DNA of 64,000 bases from Anniella stebbinsi (GCA_029215795.1 JARDYH010000007.1:101199263-101263262); one strand, 5' to 3'; shown: positions 1 to 12,957, numbered from the stretch's first letter. The notes: generated by a model from the sequence alone, not told the origin. Made by a program: numbers and translations.

Positions 1-170
1 GTTTAGATTCCTTTAGATTAAAAACTGCACTGGAAATCCTATATATTAGGGATGTCAGAGAAATCTGCAATGGATTCAAATAAGTTTGGATTTCTATGAA
101 TCCAAACTGCAGATTTTGCAGCAGATTGGCTTTTTCCGAGTCACATGGATTCCACAGAATTGTGCGTGTG

Positions 171-2263
171 AAAATAATATAGGGTTTGGCACACGGTTTA
201 AGAGTTTGATAAATTATTTATACTCACAAAATAGTGCAGTTGTTATGGTTAACGATGGAATAACAGAGCAAATTTCTTTAACCTGAGGTACGAGACAAGG
301 ATGTCCCCTTTCCCCGATATTGTTCGTGATAGTTATTGAAATGTTAGCTAATGTAATCAGAGAAGATGAAAGTATTATAGGGACAGGGAATAGGGAAAAA
401 TTAAAGTAAATATGTTTGCAGATGACACCCTATTAACTATAGAAAACCCAATAGAAAATCTGGGGAAGATGAAAGCACACCTTAAGGAGTTTGGAGAAAT
501 GACAGGATTGCAGGTAAATTGGGATAAATCCAAGTTGATGTTATTTAACTATAAAAAAGAGGAGGAACAAGGTTTGAGTAATAAGAAAAATAATATTAAG
601 GTTAGGAATTTAAGTATTTAGGAATAAATATTACAAGAAATTTAGAAAATCTAGAAGAGGAAAATTATGTTAAATTAAAGATGGAGGTTAAGAAAAAATT
701 AGAGGTGTATAGAAAGATCAAACTTTCGTGGTTTGGAAGAATAGCGATTATTAAAATGAAGATTCTGCCTAAGGTAAATTTTCTTTTTAGAATGCTACTG
801 GTTAAAGTATCGGAAATAGAACTGAAGAGTTGGCAAATTATGATAAATAATTTCTGTAATGGAGATAAGAAAGCAAGAATAAATAAGGAGAAATGGTATA
901 AATCTCAAAAACAAGGAGGTTTGGGCCTCCCTAAAGTTATATTATATAGCTAACTAATTAAGATATATAATAGATAGTATGGCAAGAATGTGTGAATTAA
1001 CTTGGTTAGAGCTAGATACATTAGAGACAGAGTTGAGATTACGAAATATTTTTGTTATTAAACCAACTAGGAAACTGAAAGAATTGAAAATCCGCTTTTA
1101 AATAATATTTTAGAGATTTGGTTAAAATATAAAAAGAAATTATCACCAGATATCTCCCCTCTGACCCCAGTGGTGTTGATGGAAAATTTCCCAATAATCT
1201 TGAAAGAAGAAATAGAAATGGTATTGAGGGATCAGAATGTTATAAAAATAAAAGATTGGGTGGAAAAGATGACGAGTAAAAAGAAAATAGAAGAAATGTT
1301 GAAGGGGGAAAAGATATCTTGGTTTAAATGTATACAATTAGATCAATGGATGCGGAACTGGTTAAGGAAAAATAAAGGATGTAGAGATTTGAAAAGATTT
1401 GAAAATATAATTATAAAGAGAGTAGAAGAGGGGGGAAATAAAACAATAAAAGGTATGAGAAGTGAAATCTATAAAATGTTAATAGAAGCTGAAGAAAAAG
1501 AAGACCATCTTAAATCAATATGGGATTATGATATAACTAAACAAATAAGTAATCAAAGCTGGGAGAAGATATGGGATTTGCGTATTTTAAAAACTATGTC
1601 GGTACGGATAAAAGAGAATTATTACAAGTTAGTTTGGAGGTGGTATCTAACTCCAGTAAAATTAAATCAGATTGATAAGAAGTACTCGAAGTTATGCTGG
1701 AGAGGATGCCAGGAAATTGGTACCTATTTTTATATGTGGTGGACATGTGAAGATGTGCAAAAATTTTGGCAAAACATATTTAAGGACATAAATGAAATAA
1801 CTGATTTAAATTTAGAGGTATGTTCCAAGATAGCTTTATTATCATTGTATAAAAAAGGCCAGGGGACTCAAAATGAAAGAGATTTAATCACAAACTTAAT
1901 GACAGCAGCAAGATTATTGATAGCTAGGAAATGGAAAGTACAAGGTAATTACCAAACGACAGAATGGTATAAAGAAGGATGGGATAATGCAATTAATGAT
2001 AAGTTAACTAGTAGTATCAAAGTTAAAAAGGGTTTAATGAAGAGAAATGATTTTGAAGATGTATGGGGAATATTTGTAGATTTTGTATTAAAAAAAGGGG
2101 AAAGGATGTACACCTTTGCAGGATGCATTACAGTTTTGGAGAAATGTATAATTAAATACTAGATGGACCCACTGGTGTGGGGGAGCACTTATTAGTTATT
2201 GTAAGTTGTTTTTTTATTGTTGTATGTATTAAAACCAATAAAAAAATTTAGGGGAAAAAAAAG
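171..2263 (+). mobile_element. 5'-truncated L1 LINE (ORF2 3' part)
   Basis: Broken open segments encode L1 reverse-transcriptase and post-RT motifs: MFADDTLLTIENP (412-621), LSWFGRIAIIKMKILPK (681-953) and a C-terminal piece at 1170-2162 with a WRGC..GTYFYMWWTCEDV zinc-knuckle-like region. The element ends in an A-rich tail. It is bounded by a perfect 14 bp target-site duplication GAATTGTGCGTGTG at 157-170 and 2264-2277, which fixes both ends. The frame is broken several times, so it is inactive. Confidence 0.85.
1170..2162 (+). pseudogene. L1 ORF2 C-terminal fragment
   Basis: This is a 330-codon open segment in the truncated L1. It contains no catalytic motif. It represents the region after the reverse transcriptase, including the cysteine/histidine-poor remnant WRGCQEIGTYFYMWW. 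It is uninterrupted, which suggests a moderately young copy, but it is separated by frame breaks from the RT fragments at 412-953. Confidence 0.7.
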
Positions 2264-2465
2264 GAATTGTGCGTGTGGTTTAGTGCCAGTGTGCACTCGC
2301 CCAAATGCACATTTGCAAACAAGAACGAAATTCTTGTACATTCCTAAAAAATAATTTAAAAAATCTGATTCCATCAATGAGCTTCATGGAATGAAAGATG
2401 TCTGAAAAATCCGCGAAATACAGATGGAATGGATTTAACAAAATCTGTACATCCCCGCTATATAT

Positions 2466-5400
2466 ACTTACCTGGGACTAAGTCACATTTAACTCAGTGG
2501 GGCTTACTTTGGAGTAGATATCTATAGGATAGCACTTGTACAGTGTCTTTAATATACTTGCTTATAAATATATAAAGGGCATACTGGAAGCCCCAAGACC
2601 AGGCAGTACAATAGCTAATTCTGCAGCAGGGTCCCCAAGTGTGGAACCCTGGAATGGTTGCAGTCCAAGAGAACTGCAGCTGACTCTGTCAGGATTCAAA
2701 CTCCAACCTGCTTCCTCTTTGGCCACTCTCTCCCACACTCTCAGAGCCCATCTTTCAGAGAAAGTGGCCATTTAGAAAACATATTCTAGCAATTACAGCA
2801 TTGATCATTTTCTAGTTGTGTCAAGAATAATATTGGCAGCACGAGCACCTTCTGAAATTAAGACTGACCTGTGTGCAGCTGTAGGTCAAGACAAAAATAG
2901 TATTTGGATGGTCACAAGCAGAGCTGGGGATGGGACAATGGTGGGGTCAGAGGGCCTAAGGGGTGTAGCAGTAAGACCAGAAGACTAGCCCAAGATCCAT
3001 TGCTTTTTGTAAGGGCAGTATCAAATGCTTTCCATGCACTAATGGGACCCATCGCTAGTGCAATGGGAAGCTAACTGATCCTGCAGCAATTGGAAACATG
3101 CAAAATGCTCATTTCTGGAATAGGGCAGGTCAGTGACGCTTGCAGAAGGGAGCTCCATTGACCTGTCCCTTTCTGGAAATGAGCATTTCCATTATTTCTG
3201 GGATTACTGTTGGAAGCATAGTTCCTATTGCACAAGTGGCGAGTCCCACAAGTGCAATGCCCTAAAGATCCTTCTTCCACCCCCCATTCACAATATTCTT
3301 TCTCAAACGCCAGCTGCTGTTTCAGAAAACATGTTTATTGAGATACATTAATCAAAGTTTCAACCAGTGCCATCTCCAGGTTTTGGAAGGCCCTTAGGCT
3401 ACCTCTCTCAGGGAGTCTGCCTTCTCACCACCGTTGGCACAACTGCTATTGCTATTTGTCTTCTTTCTCATCATTGCTACCACCACTTCCTAGTTTCATA
3501 GGCATAGAGCAAGTGACCAATGATATCTACTGTGCCTCCTTTTGCCCACCACTGTTGCCTGGGCCAGAGCGATAGGCAGGTGAACAAGCAGTGAAGAGGA
3601 GGTTGTAACAGTGAAGAGGAGAAAGCCCAGGGGGCTTTTGCCAGTGGGCCCTTGCTAGGAGGATGGGCCCTTGGCAAGAGCCCAACCATGCCTACTCTTG
3701 AACCTGATTTCTCCCTCATGAAGCTACAGTTTAAAATAGCAACATCCAGGGGGGGCAAGCACCCCCCTGAATAAGAGCTTGCCACCCCAGTTGCTGGTAG
3801 AGCTGGCTTTACCAGGAGGGCTCACCCAGACAAGTCTGATCTCTGTTGGTTCTGGGAATTTAATATGCTGCAAGTATGTAACTGAAACACTCACTTGCTG
3901 CTCTGGCACCAACTGCCAGAGCAGCAAGAACACCCTCAGAAGAATTAATCTGCTCATTCCATGGATCTCTTCCTTTTTTTTCTCAGGACAGTAGGCCAGG
4001 AAAAATGAGAGAGGGAGGAAAGAATTAATCTGTACCTTCTCCACATCTTCCTTTTTTTCTCCTCAGAGAATTAGGACAGGAATGGGGTGGGAAGAATTTA
4101 CTCACAGTGCAAGCAGATTAATGTTTACCCACCATATTCAATGCCTCTTATTTCTTTTATTCCATATTACAAAGGTGATGGATTGCAATAAAAAACAACC
4201 AGCTTCATCAGGAGCATCATCTTCAAAAACTTCATCTTCTGGATCTTTGGACTAGTACTTCGCATGCATTGGGTGTCCTAGGTGAACAGGGCCCAGGTGT
4301 CTCGGTTTGCTCTTTCCTTACCCTAAGAGTCTACCTTTCTGGGTCTGCCTGCTCTGGTTCAAAAGAAAGTGTTCTGTCTGTTTAATCTGTACGTCAAGGA
4401 AACGCTTGTGTAGTGACTGTACCTTTTTTGAAAGCCTTTTTCCTTACAGTAATTTGAATTTGGCTAATATATGCTATATTTTTTAAAAAACCTGAAATTT
4501 ATCAGTATATGACTTATTTCAGAATATATGGTTAGGAGGATGGCAGTTTTAGTGTGAGATATACCATTATTTTTCTTTCAGAGGTCTTACAAATGGAATG
4601 CAGCCCACCCACCTAGAAATACACTTTGCTCCTTCTGCGCCCCCCCCCCCCCATTTTTTTTCTGGTGCTGCCACTGGCAACATCTTTGCCAAAAATCTAG
4701 GCAAGAGCACTTGGTGGCTGTTCAAAGTGTTGTGGTTGTTATGGAGTACTAATAGCATCCACAGCAGCATTTGAATGGCAAAGTGTTTCACATAAAGTAT
4801 CTTGTAACACTTATAACATGCCTGTAAGTATCTCTATTGGGCTGGAGACTGAACCAACTAATGACTAGATTTTATCTTTTAAAAAATGGGGATCATGTTT
4901 GTGCATCCTGTGATTTGTCTTGGCACCTAGTGAAGCAAATCTAATTACAACTGCTTAATCCACCCAGCATTTTCCATCTGGACACTGCCGACTTTGCATC
5001 AAGAACACCACGCCCAGCCTTGTCTTCCCCAACTCCCTCCGCACTGCCCACATTTTAAGACACAGCCTAATAAAGAGTCGTGGCGAACTCAAAAGCTTGC
5101 AGACTATTCTATGGCATTGTACTTGGTCCAAATAAAGGCATTACTATACTGTTGGCTTTGGGATATTTTTAATAGACCAACATTGCTACCTCCAATTTTT
5201 GTATGTTTTAATTCGTTTTGCCCCTTCTAAATTACTTTTTTAGTCAAATCGAATTGTATTATTGTCGATGAATCCTAGAATTCTTGATTGCTGATATTCT
5301 CAAATGTTACTGTGACGATATATTATAGAAGCAATCTTTGTTCTCCCTCACTGAACAGCTGAATGTCCCTTCCCGGCTTTTGTTTCCTGATGTCTCTAAT

Positions 5401-5558
5401 AAAGCTAATGGAGATTCACTCAGTACTCTGCAAACAGTTATGTTGCAGTTAAGTAAATGTCCAAACAAAGTTTTCTGGTGTTATGTTGTCCTTACCAGAG
5501 TTTGCTAACTGCCCTTAAGCTAGCGGCGTATCGGAACTTCACAATAAGCTATGCAAAC
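2466..5558. other. Non-coding DNA below the last exon seen
   Basis: No gene was found. 2480-2530 resembles a dispersed reptile repeat with a core like CTCAGTGGGGCTTAC. There is a small fold-back at 3104-3188 and a 13-base C run at 4640-4652. The rest is unremarkable. Confidence 0.5.
3104..3188. repeat. Short fold-back repeat
   Basis: An arm at 3104-3135 (AATGCTCATTTCTGGAATAG...) is the inverted complement of 3154-3188 with few mismatches and about 20 nt between. It is probably a relic of a miniature DNA transposon. Confidence 0.5.
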
Positions 5559-5728
5559 CTGCAGAAATCCAGTCCAAAGTTCTTCAAGGCCACTGTAGCT
5601 GCATAAGTGCAGCCCTCCTTAAGAATCCCAAATGTCACCTTAGGTGGGATGAGAAGGAAGCCTGACAGTTGCTGGGAAGCTGCTGCAACAGAGCATGTAC
5701 GGACTTTGCCGGAAACAGGATCTTCAGC
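5559..5728 (-). CDS. SPAG17: SPAG17 exon 17 of window, ASH/PapD-like start
   Basis: The exon is 170 nt, phase 0 in (TGAAG acceptor) and phase 2 out (GCAG/GTTTGC donor). It encodes AEDPVSGKVRTCSVAAASQQ and then FGILKEGCTYAATVALKNFG ending DFCRF. The latter resembles the first strands of the ASH/MSP-type immunoglobulin fold found in many ciliary proteins, known at the SPAG17 C-terminus. At least one more coding exon must lie below position 1, since no continuation was found in 1-5558. Confidence 0.82.
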
Positions 5729-6093
5729 CTTCACAAATGAGAGGGATTGATTAGAAAGATCAAGCATACATTGTACTCCTAATCTGAAGTCATATTGGCA
5801 ACAATAAAATGTATTTATTCATTATATCAGCTACCCTATTATCAAGCAAACACCCATTCACAGCTGTTAATTTATACTTTATAACAGTGAACTAGAGCTC
5901 TGTGCTCAGAATCCATATCTAATGTATCTAACATTATAATAGAAATGACCTGTGTTCCGATGGAATATGACAGTTTTTGCTGTGTAGAAATGAACATGTT
6001 GAATTCTTAAGTGAACCTGCATATGCTAAAACTGTCTTTTAAATGGTTCGACAAGTTTATATCAAATCACAACATTCTGAAACTCCTTCACAA

Positions 6094-6277
6094 GTGAAGG
6101 CCTGGAAAAAAACCCAGAAAAATTCAGGAAAAAAACATTTTTTTCCCAAAAAATTGTTTTTTTTTCCTGTTTTTGTTTGTTTGTTTTGTTTTGAAAAAAA
6201 CCCCAAAAATTTTCAGAAAAAAAGGGGGAAAAGGTTTTTTTCCCCTGAATTTTCCCGGTTTTTTTCTGGGCCTTCAC
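6094..6277. mobile_element. A/T-run-rich palindromic miniature element
   Basis: GTGAAGGCC at 6094-6102 is inverted at 6269-6277 (GGCCTTCAC). The arms continue as purine-rich then pyrimidine-rich runs (GAAAAAAACC against GGTTTTTTTC). The interior is almost only A and T runs. No clear target duplication was found. Confidence 0.5.
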
Positions 6278-6489
6278 ATCTCTAGGTGAAACCTGAAAAT
6301 GTTGACCTATGAAACGGACATGCATGGAACCATTCACAAGGCTCATTTGCCACATATAAATTCACTGAAAAAGTTAACTCAGGTTGATTTCAGCATGAGA
6401 ACAAGGGATCATGTAAAACTGACCCTGCACCTTTGAAGTCAGTGGAGACAGAAAAATATCAGCAAATGAACATCAAGTGCTTGTATAGA

Positions 6490-6710
6490 GGTGAACATCT
6501 ATGAACACATGAAGCTGTCTTTTATTGAATCAGGCCATAAGTTCATCCGGTCAGGATTGCCTACTCTGCATGGCAGTAACTTTCCAACATTTCTTGCATA
6601 GATAGTTCTTTTCCAGCCTTATAATCTGAGATCTTTTATCTAGAGATCTGAATCTGAAACCTTCAACCGCAAAGCAGGGTCTCTGCCCCTGAACTGTGGT
6701 CCCACCTTAT
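6490..6710 (-). mobile_element. Old tRNA-derived SINE, antisense
   Basis: This stretch is the diverged inverted complement of the SINE seen at 38985-39511. It begins with the AAGCTGTCTTTTATTGAATC terminus and ends at the degenerate promoter-box region. Confidence 0.55.
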
Positions 6711-7146
6711 GCTTCTGCCTTGCTCTGGCAGCTGCTTCTAGGCACTGATAAGTTTAGAAGCTTTGGTTGACATGCTGAAGATGTTAATTCTGGCTGGAAA
6801 ATGTAAAGTGGAGGCAGACAATAATTTTTAAGAATGCTGGATGTTGTGTCATTTCTGCTTTCTTCAGTCCCATTGTTTGTTGGTGAAACAGATCATGCAG
6901 GTTTTTGAAACTTGTAAAACCTGAACTACAAAAACCTGTAAAACCTCAATAGTAGATGGTGCAGCTATTAATTTTTCATAACACTTTTACCCATGACCAA
7001 ACTTAACAAAAAAAACCCCAAAGGGTTTCAGGAACCAGAACTATCAGAAACATGATAAAGAAGATATGCACCTGAAGTATGAATTCATAGCTCAGAGCAG
7101 AAGTGATGGCACCATGGAAGATTATTTGGAAGATTATTTTACTCAC

Positions 7147-7223
7147 CTTTTTCCTGGGGACAGATTGTGGCTTGACTCTCTGTATGGATGAAGGCAATTT
7201 CACCTTCTCTTTTCTTGGGGATC
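7147..7223 (-). CDS. SPAG17: SPAG17 exon 16 of window, basic
   Basis: The exon is 77 nt, phase 1 in (CTGCAG acceptor) and phase 0 out (AAAG/GTGAGT donor). It encodes the very basic segment SPRKEKVKLPSSIQRVKPQS, ending PRKK. The frame is open on both sides of the exon, but the splice signals and phases define these limits. Confidence 0.72.
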
Positions 7224-7437
7224 CTGCAGCATCCACCAGAAGAGACTGAAGTTTTGGCTGGAAGAAGATCTCTAATCTATTCTGAGTTACTTCTATTGAT
7301 AAAGCAGGGGGGAAAATGCCAAGGCTGATTGCAGACTCCACACAGGTTCAATTCTATAACCCTTTGAAATGGGCATGGTGAGATATAAATGTGACCAGGG
7401 TGCCATCTAGTCATATTAACATTAATATCTTTCAGCT

Positions 7438-8990
7438 AGGATGTGGACAAACTGCTTGGAGGACTGAGACCCACCAATTACCCTTTGGACTCTTGCTCAT
7501 CCTGGCTTGTGAAATCAGTCAGAGTTGGGCTAGGTATCTGGACCTTGGGTTATTAATGCCTCCTTGAAGGAAGGAATGGTCCCTGTTAGCTTACATGAAG
7601 CACTGGCGAGGTCACCATTAAAAAAATTAGTTTAGATCCATGAGTTTTTGATAATTCCCAATAATAATTTACCATTTAGAGGCAAGGTGTTGAAGCATAT
7701 GGTGGCTTTTCAACTCCAGGTAGTACTGGATGATGCTGATTATTTGAACTTATTCCCATCTGGGTTCAGGCCTGGTTTTGGGATGGAAACAACTTTGGTT
7801 GCCCTAGTAGATGGCAGCGTGACTCTGTTGGTTCTCATGGAGCACTCAGTGGCCTTCAATACCATCAACCATGGTATTTTTCTGGATCATCATAGGGAGC
7901 ATGGTGTTACAGGGGATCCAGTCCTTCCTGGATGAACAGCCTCAGAAGGTGGTGCTGGGGGATTTCTGCTCCAGCCTATGGAATGCATAAAGTTCCTATG
8001 CTTTTCAACATCTACATGAATGGGCTGAAGTGCCATCAATATAGCTCTCATTTCCATCTAATGATCCTAGGAAGTTGTTGAATGCCAGAACTGGAACTAG
8101 CTGGAGGGAGCAGGTGCCCAGTTTGGGAGAGCTCCTGGACTCAGCGCTAACTGGGGAAGGTCAGATGGAGTAGCGGCCAGGTGTACTTTTACCAGGTTGG
8201 GTTGGCACACCAGTTGTGATCCTGTCTGGAGAGGGAGAATCATGCCTTGGTTATTTATATTCTGGTGACATCCAGGCTGAACTACTGTAACACATTGTAT
8301 GAAGGGCTGTCTTTGAAAATGGTTCAGAAACTTCAGCTGGTGCAGAGTTCAAGTGCCCAGATATTGGTGGCCACTGGGCAGTCTCATGTGACACCAATAT
8401 TGTGCCAGCTACACTGGTTGCCAGTGCATTTCTAAGCTCTCTCCCACACTAGAGGCCTTCAAGAGGCAGCTGGACAACCATCTGTCAGGGATGCTTTCAT
8501 GTGGATTCCTGCATTCAGCAGAGGGTTGAACTCTATGGCCATATAAGCCCCTTCCAACTCTACTATTCTATGATTCTATGAAGTCTTAAATGGTTTAGGC
8601 CCAATTTATATGAAGAACTACCTTCTCCCATACTAGCCCGCTCGCACTTTGAGGTCAACAGCAGAGGCTCTTATCACCTACCTGCCACAAAGTGGTGAAG
8701 TTGGTGAGTACAAGGGAGAAGGCCTTTTCAGTGGTGGGCCCCACACCTTTGGAATCAGCTTTCATCAGGGGTTTGTCAGCCCCTCCTGTGCAGGTCTTCT
8801 GGAAGGCTCTGAAGACCCACCTGTTTTCATTGTCCTTTCTATAGTACTTTGGCTGCAGCTCTTATTGGTGGTATCTGCTTTTATAGGTTTCTATGAGATA
8901 TTTATTAAACTTTATTGTATGTGCTTTGCATAGTTGTTATCTTCTATGCAGCTTTGAGAGAGTTTAAATAGTTTTAAATAAATAAGTCTG
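7438..8990 (+). mobile_element. Degraded L2 LINE with nested CR1
   Basis: Fragments of the L2 reverse-transcriptase region can be read: DVDKLLGGLR at about 7440, KVLKHMVAFQLQVVLDDADY at 7690, VAFNTINHGIF at 7850, and SRLNYCNTLYEGLSLKMVQKLQLVQ at 8270. The 3' untranslated end reaches TTTAAATAAATAAG near 8985. It has many frame breaks. A CR1 3' end (8434-8583) cuts it after the HWLPVHF motif. Confidence 0.75.
8434..8583 (+). mobile_element. CR1 LINE 3' end, nested in L2
   Basis: The typical CR1 3' end is present: GGCAGCTGGACAACCATCTG, then a GATGGCCATATAAG..CCTTCCAACTCT segment and the terminal ATTCTATG octamer repeats (ATTCTATGATTCTATGA). The L2 sequence resumes at AGTCTTAAATGG. Confidence 0.85.
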
Positions 8991-10039
8991 AAGAGGATAT
9001 TACAGATGTCCACATTCTTCCAATGGGGAGGGCCAAGGGCTATTACTGGTGATTCCTCCTCCGGCTCCTCCTTTCTCTTCTTGATCTCAAAAGATACTCC
9101 CAATTTCTGAGCTTGGTGAAACATCTAGTAGTTTGGGAAGTGAAAGACGCTTATCTCAACTCCTCCAGCATACTCTCTTACAATTCTAGGTCAGTTTCCA
9201 GCTCCCTCAGGAACAAGCCTCACAGGCTGCAGCCTCCTAAGCAGCCCACTCGCTGCTGATGGGATCCAATGACAGGATTCTGATCTCCCTTAAGCTGAGA
9301 AAACACTCGAGGGTGGTGGTCTAGGACAGCCCAGTGAGGAAGTCTTCTCCTGCTAAGCCAGTGTCCCCTGCTGGCACACCGAGGAAGGGAGGAGACAAGT
9401 GGAGCAACCAGAGATGTCCCTGAAAGGCTTTATCTTGGACTTCTTGCTGAGGCTTCATAATATATTGCAATGTCTCTCAGGTGCACTAGAGGGGGAGAGA
9501 CCAATTCCTTCTCTACCAAAGGGGCAATTGTGTATGAATGGATAACAGGATGGGTGCTTTACAGTTTAGCCTTAAAAACTGTCATGCCAGCAAGTTGGGA
9601 TTTTAGAATAGGGTGAATGGACTACCACTACTAGGGTTTGGATCCAGAGTGTCCTTTCCATGAGCGAAAGGGCTCTGTAATACAGAAGGGCAATTTCTGC
9701 CCATTCCTCCTTCCCTTTCCAGCCTTCTGAAAAGCTGCTCCGAAGGATTAGAAGCAATCGAAGAAAGAGACGGCACTGGGAATTGTAGGGGGACTCAGTA
9801 AACATCTTGTCCTTCCCCCACTCCAGATTGTGGCACTCTTCCATTCACAAAAGGGATGCTGTGAGTCCAACCTTAGGCTCACTGCACACTGTGACCGGAG
9901 GCCAGAACTCATATGCTAGTAAGAGGGCAGTGGCTCAAATGCTGTGGCTTCTCCAGACCTCATCCCATCCTCTGGATCAACCTGTATTTGTTTATACGGG
10001 GTCATGAATTTGTTCTGCCTTGAGCAGTATGAATGGGTC
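8991..10039. other. Intron sequence, nothing recognised
   Basis: No gene or clear repeat family was identified in this stretch. Open segments here are short and have no family-like motif. Confidence 0.4.
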
Positions 10040-10365
10040 TCTTCAGGCTCCTCCACTTTAGCAAAAACCCTGCGGCCTTATCAGGCTTTGATTTCCAGAG
10101 TCTTTGCAGGTTTAACAATTGGCAAAATACATGCACTTCCTCCTTGGTTTGGCCAGTTCCTTCCCATATGTTTCAATTACACCACCAGCAAATGGCGCTG
10201 CTTTAAAGTGCATATTTTATTTATTACCCATTGGGGTTTTTTTTTAAATATAAAATGGTGGATTCCTGCAAGAGAGGCATCAGAGGCTGACGAAGTCATG
10301 GAAAGCACCAGCAAACTTCTGTGAGTGACCAATCTTGAGCGGGCAATAAATCACTCATGAGAAGA
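10040..10365. mobile_element. Miniature element family A, copy 1
   Basis: It shares an ordered set of motifs with 15848-16198 and 43518-43872: a TTCCAGAGTCTTTGCAGG-type block (10093), a short GTGCATATTTTATTTATTA middle, and a GCAATAAATCACTCATG end (10342). This is the most diverged copy. Confidence 0.5.
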
Positions 10366-10997
10366 AGCTCTCAGTCTCAGAAGGTGGCGCTGAACTGCAT
10401 GTTCTGCATAGGTCTATGACAGTTCTATGATTCTTTTAAAGGACATTTTGGGTTTTTCAAAATGCAGCCAATGAAGCTATAATTTGAAGGGGGAGATTGG
10501 TATTTTCTCTCAGATTTTCCCACTGAAAATTGTCCTTACCAGGTTTCTTTTACCAATGCTGTGGAAAAGGTAGGAAAAGCTGCTGCAGTCTTTATTTATT
10601 TGCTGATATTTTTGAGTGTCTTACATTAAAAGAAATTTCTAAGAGATGTACAGAAAAACGAGGTGATCTTTTAAGCACCCTGGTCCTGAGTTGTTTAGGG
10701 CTGTGTAAACAAGTACCCAAACCTTAAACCTTAAAATCTTCCCCCGCTTCCCCCTTTTGTTCTGTTGAGGGGGAGTGGATCTGCTGTTTTGCAGGTGTGC
10801 CTCTTTGCCCCCATTCATGCTATATGTGTCTGTTTGGAAAGAGTAATATGAGCTTTAAGACACCAGCAGTCTTCTGTGCTCTCTTATCAAAAGGAAACTA
10901 AATCCATTAGTGCTGCTCCTGGGTTTTCTAAGTGCTTGAGGAAGTAGAAAAGAAAGCATTCTCTTCCATGCAGAAAAACATGAGACAATGGTTTTCT

Positions 10998-11170
10998 ACA
11001 TTACTATTTGTGAGATTTATATCCTGCCTTTCCTCCAAAGAGCTCAAGGTGCCATACATAATCCTCCTCCTCCTCCTCTCCATTTTATCATCACAACCAC
11101 CGCGTGAGTTAGGTTAGGCTGGGAGTCAGTGACTGGCCCAAAGTCATCCCTCTGGCTACATCTAGTGGGC
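10998..11170 (-). mobile_element. tRNA-derived SINE tail, antisense
   Basis: The ATATCCTGCCTTTCCTCCAA start, the CCTCCTCCTCCTCTCCATTT tract and GACTGGCCCAAAGTCATCC are the inverted complement of the 3' half of the SINE at 20425-20575. Confidence 0.65.
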
Positions 11171-12951
11171 AGTCATATATAGTCTACAGCCTAGTCTATC
11201 ACTCTATCAGCATGTAAATCAGCAGATTTTTGACAGCTGACACTTTATATTTGTTATTAAACCCAATGCATGACTGCCTTCTCCAAACCAATCACTGGAA
11301 TGCTTTACCTGTTGTGGAAAGATCTAGACAGATTTCACCATGGACTGAAGAACAAATCGATGCGTTACGGTGGAAATCTTGAGAATGCTTTCTTCTGGCC
11401 AAGTGGTCTTGAGCTTCTATGGAAATATAATTGTTATTTTGACAAAGCAACAGTATACATTCTACAGACATAGGGCAAAATCCTCCGAGAAGTTCCCATC
11501 CCATCGAAATTAATGGGAGCTATGCACAACAAACAGCCTGCCTCTTGAGTAGTCCATTGAGAGGGACGTGTGCAGGAGGATGTTTGAGTGATTTTGTCCG
11601 TTGCTAACAAGCATCCTGATTGAAGACCATAATTTCTATTAAAATCTACAGGATCCTTTCCTATGTTCTGCATATGATCACTCAGAAGTTCCTAGATTTA
11701 GTCCCCAGCATTTCTGAAAAAAGTAGCCCAGGAAGTAGAACCAGGAAAAATCCTCGCCTGAGATCCTGATGACTCCAGCTTGATGGACCAAGGATCTGGG
11801 GCTTTGTGTTCACACCAACATGCCTAGGACCCTCTTTTGGTCTGATGGCCACATGTGCTCTAGAGAAGGACAGAGTGGGGCGCATGTCAGCAGCCCAATG
11901 TGAACGGGGCCAACCCCACTCTCCCCCTCCTTTCTCACGCATATACACACATGCCTCAGACACGCACACCACTCACACAGTGGACAGCACTGAGCACTGC
12001 TCATCTCAGTGGAAGTGCCACTTCAAGATACCCTGCCTAGAGGCAGTTCCACAATGAATTGCTGAGCAAGGACAGAGTGGAGCTGTGGGGAACCACAAAC
12101 ACAAGGTGCTCTCCGTGTGTTCAGGAGGCAGTGAATGGATTTTGCTCGGTCCCCCACCCCCCCCACTGGGAAAGACGAGGGAGAAGCGAAGCCAACTGAG
12201 CTGTCCCTTCAAGGGTCCAAAAGCATCTCGAACTGGTGGCTCAGTCAGCAGCTGGACTCCACTCACCCCTCGCATTTCTCAATGGGCTCACATCTCCCTT
12301 CAAAGAGCAGGAGGGGCCTCAGTGGAGGTGGGTGTGGATAAGATGAACCAAGCAATCCTATGGATGCCTACTCAGAAATAATTCCCACAGTTCCATGTGA
12401 GCAAGCATAGGGCTGAAACTTTAAATGGGTATTTCGTTGTGCTTCTGTGGGGTCAAACATCTGAATTGGCTTTGGAGTTCAGACCCTTCCTCTGCTTGGA
12501 CTCGGTTTCTTGGGAGAATTACTGTCTTTCGACTAGCCAGGCCCCCACAGCAGCTGTTATATGACTAGCCACATCCTTTGTGGAAGCCATTTTGTGATGA
12601 CGACTACAACAGTTTCTCAAATTCCCAAATAGGCTGGGAGACCCCTGAACTAGACCAATCAAGGTGGTTTGCAAAAGTCCAATCTTACTCATCTCATTCC
12701 TCTGGCTTCTGAGGTTTCATCAAATATTACTCACACTTTCAAAATGAAAACTGACATACCAAGGAAGCTCAATTTTCATGTACCACATTCTGTTTCTTCT
12801 GCTATTCCACCAAATTGCCACATGCATACAGCTGTGGTCCAAGCCTGCTTTTTCCCTGTACACCCTCTTTATTTCCTGTAGATCTCAGGCTTATTTCTGC
12901 CAAGATTCCAGCGTTCACATTCCTGCTACCTCCTGATTACATATGGGCTGG
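11171..12951. other. Intron sequence, nothing recognised
   Basis: No exon with matching phase or known family was found. Overlapping open segments on both strands at 11680-12380 are compositional (GC-rich) and have no recognisable motif. Confidence 0.4.
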
Positions 12952-12957
12952 GTTTAC

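Larger units (their letters stand above)
47..2457. mobile_element. hAT-like non-autonomous element, split by an L1
   Basis: The ends TAGGGATGT (47-55) and ACATCCCCG (2449-2457) are imperfect inverted repeats. They are flanked by a perfect 8 bp duplication CTATATAT at 39-46 and 2458-2465. An 8 bp duplication with a GGGATG-type terminus is typical of hAT transposons. Without the L1 insertion (171-2263) and its extra target copy, the element is about 300 bp and has no coding capacity. Confidence 0.7.
5729..7146. other. Intron 16-17 content
   Basis: Apart from the palindromic element at 6094-6277 and the antisense SINE at 6490-6710, nothing was recognised. Confidence 0.5.

Noticed and set aside
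11680..12380. Cluster of open frames on both strands
   Set aside because: They are overlapping frames in GC-rich sequence without family motifs, repeats or splice structure consistent with the host gene.
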